Notes under the pieces: model-generated
What the model saw: only the letters and a program-made list of their open reading frames with translations
Told to the model about the DNA's origin: nothing
The model's database searches: none
Made by a program: the position numbers and the translations under genes
Assembly (NCBI RefSeq): GCF_001592305.1
Contig: NZ_BCWR01000001.1
Span: forward strand, 434,001-498,000
Source of the DNA: Hydrogenophaga taeniospiralis CCUG 15921
GTDB taxonomy: Bacteria; Pseudomonadota; Gammaproteobacteria; Burkholderiales; Burkholderiaceae_C
Length of the DNA stretch: 64,000 nucleotides
Direction of reading: 5' to 3'
Shown here: positions 1 through 7,963 of the stretch, piece after piece
How the letters are laid out: the number at the start of each line of letters is the position of its first letter
Numbering within the stretch: the first letter of the stretch is position 1

Positions 1-6
1 GCATGG

Positions 7-1452
7 TCAGTCCTCCAGAATCCAGGTGTCTTTTGTACCGCCACCCTGTGACGAGTTGACGACGAGCGAGCCTTCTTTCAGCGCCACGCGGGTCAGGCCA
101 CCGGGCACCATCTGCACCTCCTTGCCGCTGAGCACGAAGGGTCGCAGGTCGATGTGGCGAGGCGCCACGCCACTCTGCACATACGTGGGGCAGGTGGACA
201 GGCTCAGCGTAGGCTGGGCGATGTAGCCATCGGGCTTGGCCTTCACCACAGCGCGGAATTCCTCGACCTCGGCCTTGGTGGAGGCCGGCCCCACCAGCAT
301 GCCGTAGCCGCCGGCACCGTGCACCTCCTTGACCACCAGCTCCTCCATGTGGGCGAGCATGTATTTCAGGTCTTCGGGGTTGCGGCCCATGAAGGTGGGC
401 ACGTTGTTCAGGATCGGCTTCTGGCCCAAGTAGAACTCGATCATCTTGGGCACGTAGGGGTAGATCGACTTGTCGTCGGCCACGCCGGTGCCCACGGCGT
501 TGCAGATCGCCACGTTGCCGCTGCGGTACACACCCAGCAGGCCGGCGCAGCCCAGGGTGGAGGTGGGGCGGAACACCAGCGGGTCGAGGAAGTCGTCGTC
601 CACGCGGCGGTAGATCACGTCCACACGCTTGGGGCCACGCGTGGTGCGCATGTAGACGAAGTTGTCCTTCACGAACAGGTCCTGCCCTTCGACCAGTTCC
701 ACGCCCATCTGCTGGGCCAGGAAGGCGTGTTCGAAATAGGCGCTGTTGTACATGCCCGGCGTGAGCACCACCACGGTGGGCTCGGCCGTGGTGGCCGGGC
801 TGACCGCGCGCAGGGTTTCGAGCAGCAGGTCGGGGTAGTGGGCCACCGGGGCCACGCGGTTCTGGCCGAAGAGTTCGGGGAACAGCCGCATCATCATCTT
901 GCGGTCTTCCAGCATGTAGCTCACGCCGCTGGGCACACGCAGGTTGTCTTCGAGCACGTAGTACTCGCCCACGCCATCGGCGTTGGGCGCGCGCACGATG
1001 TCCACACCCGAGATGTGCGAGTACACGTTGCCGGGCACGTCCACGCCCATCATCTCGGGGCGGAACTGCGCGTTCTGGAAGATCTGGTCGGACGGGATGA
1101 GGCCGGCCTTGATGATTTCCTGGTCGTGGTAGACGTCGTGGATGAAGCGGTTGAGCGCGTTCACGCGCTGCACCAGGCCTTCTTCCATGCTCTTCCACTC
1201 GTGGGCGGGGATGATGCGCGGAATCAGATCGAAAGGGATCAACCGCTCGGTGCCAGAGCCGTCTTCGTCCTTGGCACCGTAGACGGCGAAGGTGATGCCG
1301 ACGCGCCGGAAGATCATTTCGGCCTCTTCGCGCCGGGCCGCCATCACCTCCTCGGGTTGCTGCGCCAGCCAGCGGGCATAGTTCTGATAGTGGGCCCGTA
1401 CCTCGCTGGGCGAGGCGTTCATTTCGTCAAACATCGGTCGGCTCATGGGCAT
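7..1452 (-). CDS. circularly permuted type 2 ATP-grasp protein (COG2308, DUF404/DUF407)
   Basis: Predicted cytoplasmic amide/peptide ligase of the circularly permuted ATP-grasp family. The glycine-rich nucleotide loop KEVHGAGGYG is near residues 373-383; the late motifs HIDLRPF (about 430) and NSSQGGGTKDTW (about 465), which supply metal- and ATP-contacting residues, are intact. About 481 aa is a normal length for the stand-alone form. I chose the ATG at 1452, preceded by AGGAG; an in-frame ATG at 1446 and a GTG at 1467 are alternatives. It follows comEC on the same strand. Its stop is followed two bases later by an ATG at 4-2, so another gene (in this family usually the alpha-E partner) probably begins at the window edge. 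Family known, substrate unknown. Confidence 0.9.
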   Translation of the reverse strand: MPMSRPMFDEMNASPSEVRAHYQNYARWLAQQPEEVMAARREEAEMIFRRVGITFAVYGAKDEDGSGTERLIPFDLIPRIIPAHEWKSMEEGLVQRVNALNRFIHDVYHDQEIIKAGLIPSDQIFQNAQFRPEMMGVDVPGNVYSHISGVDIVRAPNADGVGEYYVLEDNLRVPSGVSYMLEDRKMMMRLFPELFGQNRVAPVAHYPDLLLETLRAVSPATTAEPTVVVLTPGMYNSAYFEHAFLAQQMGVELVEGQDLFVKDNFVYMRTTRGPKRVDVIYRRVDDDFLDPLVFRPTSTLGCAGLLGVYRSGNVAICNAVGTGVADDKSIYPYVPKMIEFYLGQKPILNNVPTFMGRNPEDLKYMLAHMEELVVKEVHGAGGYGMLVGPASTKAEVEEFRAVVKAKPDGYIAQPTLSLSTCPTYVQSGVAPRHIDLRPFVLSGKEVQMVPGGLTRVALKEGSLVVNSSQGGGTKDTWILED

Positions 1453-1546
1453 TTTTCTCCTCACCACAGCATAGCAAGGACTGGGCCAGGAAGTGCCCTG
1501 TGGTTAACCCCACAGAGCCTCTTCAGCCCCTGAATGTCGAACGAAT

Positions 1547-4060
1547 TCAATCGGCACCACCCGATCCCGGCGCAATGGCACCCTCGTCCACGGCGGGCAA
1601 CGGTGCGTCGGGCATCGGGCGGTGGTGCCAGTAGCGGCGCTGTTCCTCGCGGTGGCAATGCACCATGTCGGGTTCGGCGCTGTGCCAGCGCGCGGCCCCG
1701 CAGTCGGGCGAGGTCACCCAGCGGATGCCGCGCTGTCGGTAACGCTCCAGCACGGTGGCGGCCGGGTGGTCAAAGCGGTTGCGGTAACCGGACTGCACCA
1801 GCACCCAGCGGGGCCGCAGGGTGTTGAGCAGCACCGGGCTGGACGAGGTGCGGCTGCCGTGGTGCGGCGCCAGCAGCACGCTGGCACGCAGCTCCGGGCG
1901 GGCCATTGCCAGGCGGGTTTCGCGTTCGGCGTCCAGGTCGCCGCTGAGCCAGGCGCTCTGGCCCGCGCCGCTCACCCGCAGCACGCACGACATGGCGTTG
2001 CTCGACAGCCGCCCGCTGCCATCGGGCGCGTAGTGCTCGGGCGTGGGGTGCAGCAGCTCGAAGTCCACACCGTCCCAGTGCCAGCGCTGGCCCGCCAGAC
2101 AGCGCCGCTGCGGGTCACGGTCAAAGGACGAGAGCCAGCGCGCCTGCGGCCACGCCGTCTGCACCGCCACCGAGCCGCCGGCATGGTCGCTGTCGCGGTG
2201 GCTCACCACCACCGCATCGAGCCGCTCGCCCAGGGCGCGCAGCAGCGGCACGACGACGCGCTGCCCGGCGTCGCTCTCAGGGCTGTAGCGCGGCCCGGTG
2301 TCGTAGAGCAGGCTGTGGCCCGCAGTGCGCACCAGCACGGCGCTGCCCTGCCCCACGTCGAGCGCCAGCAGCTCGAACTGGCCCGGCGCCGGGCGCGCGG
2401 GCGTCCACAGCAGCGCGGGCCACACCAGCAGCAGGCCCGCACCGCGCAGCGCCCAGGGCAGGCGCAGCACCAGCAGGGCGCCGCCCAGCACGGCCGCGAG
2501 CGCCAGCGGCGCGGGCGGTATGGCGCGGTGGATCGAGGCCCAGGGCCACTGGGCCAGCCACTGCAGCCCCACCCCCAGCCATTGCACCGCCAGCGCCGCC
2601 GCGTCCCACAACGGCGGCAGGGCCACGCCCAGCATCGCCAGGGGCGTGACCACCAGCGTGACCCAGGGAATGGCCAGCAGGTTGGCCAGCAGCCCCACCA
2701 CCGAGAACTGGCCAAACAGCAGCAGCGACAAGGGCGCGAGCGCCACCGTCACCACCGCCTGCTCGCGCAGCAGAGCCCCGCCCGCGCGCAGGGCACGCCG
2801 CGGGCGCGCCCCATCCTCGGAAGCATCGTGGGCAGTGCGCCGGCTCGGGTCGGTGGCGAACAGGATGCCCACCGCCACGAAGCTGAGCCAGAAGCCCGCT
2901 TGCAGCAAAGCCCAGGGGTCGAGCAGCAGCACCGCCGCCATGGCCAGCAGCCACACCGATGGCCAGGGCCAGTGCCGGCCCGAGAGCCGCAGGCCGACCA
3001 CCACGGCCAGCATGATCACGGTGCGCTGCGAGGGCACGCCCCAGCCAGAGAACAGGGCGTAGGCCGCCGCCAGCGCCACCCCGCCCAGGCCCGCCGCCAG
3101 TGGCGTGGGCACGGCCAGCAGCGCGCGCGGCCAGACCCCGGCCAGCCGCCGCCACAGGCCCCCGATGAGTGCCGTGGCCAGCCAGGCGAACATGGTCACG
3201 TGCAGGCCAGAGATGCTCATCAGATGGGCCACCCCGGTGCTGCGGTACAGGTCCCAGTCGGCGCGCTCAATGGCACTCTGCTCACCCACCACCAGCGCGG
3301 CGAGCACGCCGGCACTGCGCCCATCGTCCACGCGCTGCGCGATGCGTTCGCTGACCCACTGGCGCGCGGCCTCCACCGGGTGCCAGTGGGTGCTGCCCAG
3401 CCGCTGGGGCCGCGGGTCGCGCGGGCCAGCGCGCACATAGCCGGTGGCGCCCACGCCCTGCTCCCACAGCCAGCGTTCGCGGTCAAAGCCGTGGGGGTTG
3501 GCGTTGCCGTGCGGGCTGCGCAGGCGCACCGTGAAGCGCCAGCGCTCGCCAGCGAACACACTGGGGCCGGGGCGTTCGGCCGCCGCAGGCGCCTCGTCGG
3601 GCCTGGCGCCGTGGAACCAGCTCAGTTGCAGCAGGCCGGGCAGTGGCACCGGGTGTCCGTGGCGCATGGCCGTCTCTACCACCAGCTCGAAGTGCTCACC
3701 CATCACCGTGCGCTGCGGCAGCGAGGCCACACGGCCGGTCACCTCGATGTCCAGGCCCTGCAGGCCCGGCTGCAGCGCCCCGGCCGCGAAGTGGGCCGCG
3801 CGCACGCCGGTCAGGCCAAAGCCGGTCAGCATGCCCGCAGTGATCACCACCCCCAGGCCCAGCGCCGCGCCGACCCGCCCGCGACCGAGCGCGGCGCGCC
3901 CGGACAACAAGCGCCACACCAGCCAGCCCACCAGCAACAGACCCGCGCACAGCGCGCCCAAGTAGACGCTCCAGGGCCACAACCCGGCCTGCTGCAGTTG
4001 CAGGGCCACACCCAGCACACCGGCCGGCAAGTACACCTGGGCGCTGCGCCGCAAGCTCAT
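1547..4060 (-). CDS. comEC: DNA internalization/competence protein ComEC/Rec2
   Basis: Inner-membrane channel that carries single-stranded DNA into the cytoplasm during natural transformation. The 837-residue product has an N-terminal multi-TM and DUF4131-like region, a central hydrophobic Competence domain (contains SISGLHVTMFAWL), and a C-terminal metallo-beta-lactamase domain starting at LDVGQGSAVLV with the metal motif SHRDSDHAGG near residue 618. All three parts of the long proteobacterial form are present. The ATG at 4060 has GGAG eight bases upstream and is preferred over the GTG at 4069. The last 40 or so residues, rich in His, Arg and Pro, look like a variable tail. No other competence genes lie nearby. 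Confidence 0.95.
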   Translation of the reverse strand: MSLRRSAQVYLPAGVLGVALQLQQAGLWPWSVYLGALCAGLLLVGWLVWRLLSGRAALGRGRVGAALGLGVVITAGMLTGFGLTGVRAAHFAAGALQPGLQGLDIEVTGRVASLPQRTVMGEHFELVVETAMRHGHPVPLPGLLQLSWFHGARPDEAPAAAERPGPSVFAGERWRFTVRLRSPHGNANPHGFDRERWLWEQGVGATGYVRAGPRDPRPQRLGSTHWHPVEAARQWVSERIAQRVDDGRSAGVLAALVVGEQSAIERADWDLYRSTGVAHLMSISGLHVTMFAWLATALIGGLWRRLAGVWPRALLAVPTPLAAGLGGVALAAAYALFSGWGVPSQRTVIMLAVVVGLRLSGRHWPWPSVWLLAMAAVLLLDPWALLQAGFWLSFVAVGILFATDPSRRTAHDASEDGARPRRALRAGGALLREQAVVTVALAPLSLLLFGQFSVVGLLANLLAIPWVTLVVTPLAMLGVALPPLWDAAALAVQWLGVGLQWLAQWPWASIHRAIPPAPLALAAVLGGALLVLRLPWALRGAGLLLVWPALLWTPARPAPGQFELLALDVGQGSAVLVRTAGHSLLYDTGPRYSPESDAGQRVVVPLLRALGERLDAVVVSHRDSDHAGGSVAVQTAWPQARWLSSFDRDPQRRCLAGQRWHWDGVDFELLHPTPEHYAPDGSGRLSSNAMSCVLRVSGAGQSAWLSGDLDAERETRLAMARPELRASVLLAPHHGSRTSSSPVLLNTLRPRWVLVQSGYRNRFDHPAATVLERYRQRGIRWVTSPDCGAARWHSAEPDMVHCHREEQRRYWHHRPMPDAPLPAVDEGAIAPGSGGAD

Positions 4061-4203
4061 GGGCCACACTCCGGACCGGTGTGGGCGGCAGGGTTGTCAT
4101 CACCGTTTGGCTCAAGACTTGCTAGCATGCCTGCGAGCCGCGCGTGCCAAAGCCTGGCCTGCGAATCCATTGTTTTGTCACTCCCCTGTTGAAAGACACC
4201 AGC

Positions 4204-7200
4204 ATGGCCATTCATGTTGCCCTGAGCCACATCACCCATTATCGGTACGACCGCCTGGTCAAACTCGGTCCCCAGGTGGTGCGTCTGCGCCCGGCGCCGC
4301 ACAGCCGCACCAAGGTGCTGTCGTACTCGCAGAAGATCGAACCGGCGGGCCACTTCATCAACTGGCAGCAGGACCCGTTCGCCAACTACCAGGCCCGCCT
4401 GGTGTTCCCCGAGCCCACCACCGAGTTCAAGGTCACGATCGACCTGGTGGTGGAAATGGCGGTGCACAACCCGTTCGACTTTTTCCTGGAGCCACGCGCC
4501 GAGGAATTCCCCTTCAGCTACGACGCCTCGCAACAGCAGGAGCTCGCGCCCTACTTGGCCACGGCGCCGCTGACCGAAGCACTCAAGGCCTACCTGGCCC
4601 GGGTGGACGTGAAGAAGCGCCGCACCATCGACTTCCTGGTGGACATCAACCAGATGCTCCAGCGCGACATCTCGTACACCATCCGCATGGAGCCGGGCGT
4701 GCAGACGCCCGAAGAAACGCTCAAGCTCAAAAGCGGTTCCTGCCGCGACACCGGCTGGCTGCTGGTGCAGATGCTGCGCCACCTGGGCCTGGCCGCGCGC
4801 TTCGTCTCGGGCTACCTGATCCAGCTGACCCCGGACGTGAAAGCCATCGACGGCCCCAGCGGCCCCGAAAAGGACTTCACCGACCTGCACGCCTGGTGCG
4901 AGGTGTTCCTGCCCGGCGCCGGCTGGATCGGCCTGGACCCGACCTCGGGCCTGCTCGCCGGTGAGGGCCACATCCCGCTGGCCTGCACGCCGCAGCCCTC
5001 GAGCGCCGCGCCGGTGGAAGGTGCGATGGACAAGTGCGAGGTGGAGTTCGAGCACCACATGAGCGTGACGCGCGTCCACGAATCGCCGCGCGTGACCAAG
5101 CCCTACACCGAAGAGCAGTGGGCCGGTGTGGTGGCGCTGGGCAAGAAGGTGGACGCCGACCTGGAAAAACACGATGTGCGCCTGACCATGGGTGGCGAGC
5201 CGACCTATGTGGCCACGGCCGACCGCGATGCCGCCGAGTGGAACACCGACGCCCTTGGCCCGACCAAACGCGGGTACGCCACCGAGCTGCTGGGCCGACT
5301 GCGCGAGCGCTATGGCGCGGGCGGCTTCGTGCACATGGGCCAGGGCAAGTGGTACCCGGGCGAACAGTTGCCACGCTGGGCGCTCTCGGTGTTCTGGCGT
5401 GCCGACGGCGAGCCCTGCTGGAACAACCCCGCCCTGCTGGCCGACGAACGCGACGCCGCGAAATACGACAGCGAAGACGCGCGCCGCTTCACGCAGGCGC
5501 TGGCGCGCCAGCTCGGCCTGTCCACGCAATACATCACCCCCGGCTACGAGGACACCTGGTACTACCTCTGGCGCGAACGCCGCCTGCCGGTGAACGTGGA
5601 CCCGTTCGACGCCAAGCTCGACGACGAGCTGGAACGCGCGCGCCTGCGCCGCGTGTTCACGCAGGGGCTGGAAGCCACGGTGGGCTACGTGCTGCCGCTG
5701 ATGGCCAACGGCCACGGCCCGCTGGCGAGCAACGGCAAGGGCGACGGCTACCACCGCGTCTCGGGCACGGTGTGGTCCACCGGCCCCTGGTTCTTCCGCG
5801 ACGAGCGCATGTACCTCGTGCCCGGCGATTCGCCCATGGGCTACCGCCTGCCGCTCGATTCATTGCCCTGGGTCTCGGCCGCCGACTACCCGTACCACAT
5901 CGAGCAGGACCCGCACACCCCGCGCGACCCACTGCCCAAGGGCGCCACCGTGACGCACCAGCTCTCGCCGCACCAGGTGGGCGGCGGCTTTGCCGAAGGC
6001 GGCACGGTGTCGCTGCAGGGCACCAGCTTCGGAACCGAGGGATCGGCCATCGACGGCCTGCGCGCTGGCCAACCGGGCCCGGGCGCCACACCCGCCCAGG
6101 CGCTGTCGTCCAGGCTCCCGCAGCGCGGGGAATCCGCCGCCTGGCTCACGCGCACCGCGCTCTGCGTCGAGGCGCGCGACCCACACCGCGCGAACGGCCC
6201 CAAGGCCGAGAAGGCCCACGGCGGCAAGAACCAGCACCTCTATGTGTTCATGCCACCGATGCAACGGCTCGAAGACTACCTGGACCTGCTGGCCGCCGTG
6301 GAGTCCACGGCCGAGATGCTGGGCATGACCATCGTGCTCGAAGGCTACCCACCACCGCGCGACCCGCGCTTGAAGATGCTGCAGGTCACGCCTGACCCCG
6401 GCGTGATCGAGGTCAACATCCACCCCAGCAGCAACTGGGACGAACTGGTCGAGCGCACCGAGTTCCTGTACGACGCAGCGTTTGAAACGCGTCTGTGCGC
6501 CGAGAAGTTCATGACCGACGGCCGCCACACCGGCACCGGCGGCGGCAACCATTTCGTGCTCGGCGGCGCCACACCGGCCGACTCGCCCTTCCTGCGCCGC
6601 CCCGAGCTGCTGGGCAGCCTGGTCGCCTACTGGCACAACCACCCTTCGCTGTCCTACCTGTTCAGCGGCCTCTTCATCGGCCCGACCAGCCAGGCCCCGC
6701 GTGTGGACGAAGCCCGCAACGATCAGCTCTACGAGTTGGAGATCGCGCTGCAGGAGATCGAGAAGAACCGCCAGAGCTATGGACAGGACATGCCGCCCTG
6801 GCTGGTCGATAGAACGCTGCGCAACATCCTGATCGACGTCACCGGCAACACGCACCGCAGCGAGTTCTGCATCGACAAGCTCTTCTCACCCGACTCGCCA
6901 ACCGGCCGCCTGGGCCTGCTGGAGCTGCGTGCGTTCGAGATGCCGCCGCACGCCCGCATGAGCATTGCCCAGCAACTGCTGCTGCGTGCCCTGGTCTCGC
7001 GTTTCTGGCAACAGCCCTTCGCCCACAAGCTCACGCGCTGGGGCACCGAACTGCACGACCGCTTCCTGCTGCCCACCTTTATCCGCATGGACTTCGAAGA
7101 CGTGCTGGCCGATCTGGCCGAGTTCGGCTACCCGCTGGACATGGCCTGGTTCGAACCGCACTTCGAGTTCCGCTTCCCGCTGGTCGGCGAGATCTCGGCG

Positions 7201-7710
7201 CGCGGCATCGAACTCACGCTGCGCAGCGCGCTGGAGCCCTGGCACGTGATGGGCGAAGAAGGTGCGCCCGGGGGCACCGTGCGCTACGTCGACTCGTCGC
7301 TGGAACGCATCGAGGTGCGCGTCTCCGGCTACAACGACAGCCGTTACGTCATCACCTGCAACGGCCGCGCCATTCCCCTGCAAAGCACCGGCACCGTGGG
7401 CGAGTTCGTCTCGGGCGTGCGCTACAAGGCCTGGAGCCCGCCGTCGACCCTGCACCCGTCGATCCCCGCGCACGCGCCACTCACCTTCGACATCGTGGAC
7501 ACCTGGATGCAGCGCTCGCTGGGCGGCTGCCAGTACCACGTGGCCCACCCCGGTGGCCGCAACTACGACACCTTCCCGATCAACGCCTACGAGGCGGAAA
7601 GCCGGCGCCTGTCGCGCTTCTTCCAGATGGGCCATACCCCGGGCAAGATGAACGTGGCCCCGGCCACGCCGAGCCGCGAGTTCCCGTTCACGCTCGACCT
7701 CCGGCATTGA
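4204..7710 (+). CDS. transglutaminase-like / DUF2126 protein
   Basis: Large (1168 aa) cytoplasmic protein. The N-terminal part is a bacterial transglutaminase-like peptidase domain with a visible catalytic triad: C180 in KSGSCRDTG, H229 in DLHAWCEVF and D245 in GLDPTSG. From about residue 320 to the end it matches the DUF2126 region typically fused to this domain. No signal peptide. The ATG at 4204 opens the conserved MAIHVALSHITHYRY start; upstream residues in the same frame are not family-like. It is first of three plus-strand genes of the ATP-grasp/alpha-E/transglutaminase system. The family association suggests it cleaves or transfers a peptide or amide tag made by the ATP-grasp partner. 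That role is a published prediction, not established. Confidence 0.93.
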   Translation: MAIHVALSHITHYRYDRLVKLGPQVVRLRPAPHSRTKVLSYSQKIEPAGHFINWQQDPFANYQARLVFPEPTTEFKVTIDLVVEMAVHNPFDFFLEPRAEEFPFSYDASQQQELAPYLATAPLTEALKAYLARVDVKKRRTIDFLVDINQMLQRDISYTIRMEPGVQTPEETLKLKSGSCRDTGWLLVQMLRHLGLAARFVSGYLIQLTPDVKAIDGPSGPEKDFTDLHAWCEVFLPGAGWIGLDPTSGLLAGEGHIPLACTPQPSSAAPVEGAMDKCEVEFEHHMSVTRVHESPRVTKPYTEEQWAGVVALGKKVDADLEKHDVRLTMGGEPTYVATADRDAAEWNTDALGPTKRGYATELLGRLRERYGAGGFVHMGQGKWYPGEQLPRWALSVFWRADGEPCWNNPALLADERDAAKYDSEDARRFTQALARQLGLSTQYITPGYEDTWYYLWRERRLPVNVDPFDAKLDDELERARLRRVFTQGLEATVGYVLPLMANGHGPLASNGKGDGYHRVSGTVWSTGPWFFRDERMYLVPGDSPMGYRLPLDSLPWVSAADYPYHIEQDPHTPRDPLPKGATVTHQLSPHQVGGGFAEGGTVSLQGTSFGTEGSAIDGLRAGQPGPGATPAQALSSRLPQRGESAAWLTRTALCVEARDPHRANGPKAEKAHGGKNQHLYVFMPPMQRLEDYLDLLAAVESTAEMLGMTIVLEGYPPPRDPRLKMLQVTPDPGVIEVNIHPSSNWDELVERTEFLYDAAFETRLCAEKFMTDGRHTGTGGGNHFVLGGATPADSPFLRRPELLGSLVAYWHNHPSLSYLFSGLFIGPTSQAPRVDEARNDQLYELEIALQEIEKNRQSYGQDMPPWLVDRTLRNILIDVTGNTHRSEFCIDKLFSPDSPTGRLGLLELRAFEMPPHARMSIAQQLLLRALVSRFWQQPFAHKLTRWGTELHDRFLLPTFIRMDFEDVLADLAEFGYPLDMAWFEPHFEFRFPLVGEISARGIELTLRSALEPWHVMGEEGAPGGTVRYVDSSLERIEVRVSGYNDSRYVITCNGRAIPLQSTGTVGEFVSGVRYKAWSPPSTLHPSIPAHAPLTFDIVDTWMQRSLGGCQYHVAHPGGRNYDTFPINAYEAESRRLSRFFQMGHTPGKMNVAPATPSREFPFTLDLRH

Positions 7711-7716
7711 TCTGGA

Positions 7717-7805
7717 GCCCCCCCCGCGCCGGCTCCACCGTCACCCCCCTCCAGGGGGGCGCCAGCAGCGGCCCGGCAAAGCCGGTTCCGCGCTGGCCCT
7801 GGGTT
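7717..7805 (+). repeat. 3'-end intergenic repeat, copy A
   Basis: Starts seven bases after the stop of the DUF2126 gene. Contains the family's three stem-loops: a GCGCCGG arm, CCCCCCTCCAGGGGGG, and CCGGCAAAGCCGG, ending with GGTTCCGCG. It lies between two genes of one apparent operon and has no U-tract, so it is not a classical terminator. Confidence 0.85.
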
Positions 7806-7963
7806 GGCGCTTCTTCGGCTCGTTCCGGATCGTGCTCCGGCCGCTGTAACCTGCGGCCTTGCACACCGGCAGGTTCACCAGCGTGAAGGACGGCACACGC
7901 CCGCCCGCAGATCGGGTTTTGCCTCAAAGCCTTGCGGGGGAAGCAAAGGCATACTCGGAACCC

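Noticed and set aside
1483..1520. CTGTGG/CCACAG stem after comEC as terminator
   Set aside because: Six-base stem with no U-tract; too weak to call.
154..1533. Long plus-strand open frame opposite the ATP-grasp gene
   Set aside because: Antisense frame kept open by high GC; product is His/Val/Ala/Gly repeats with no family features, while the minus-strand product is a clear COG2308 protein.
1622..4192. 856-codon open frame opposite comEC
   Set aside because: Low-complexity Arg/Gln/His/Ala product; comEC on the other strand has full domain structure.
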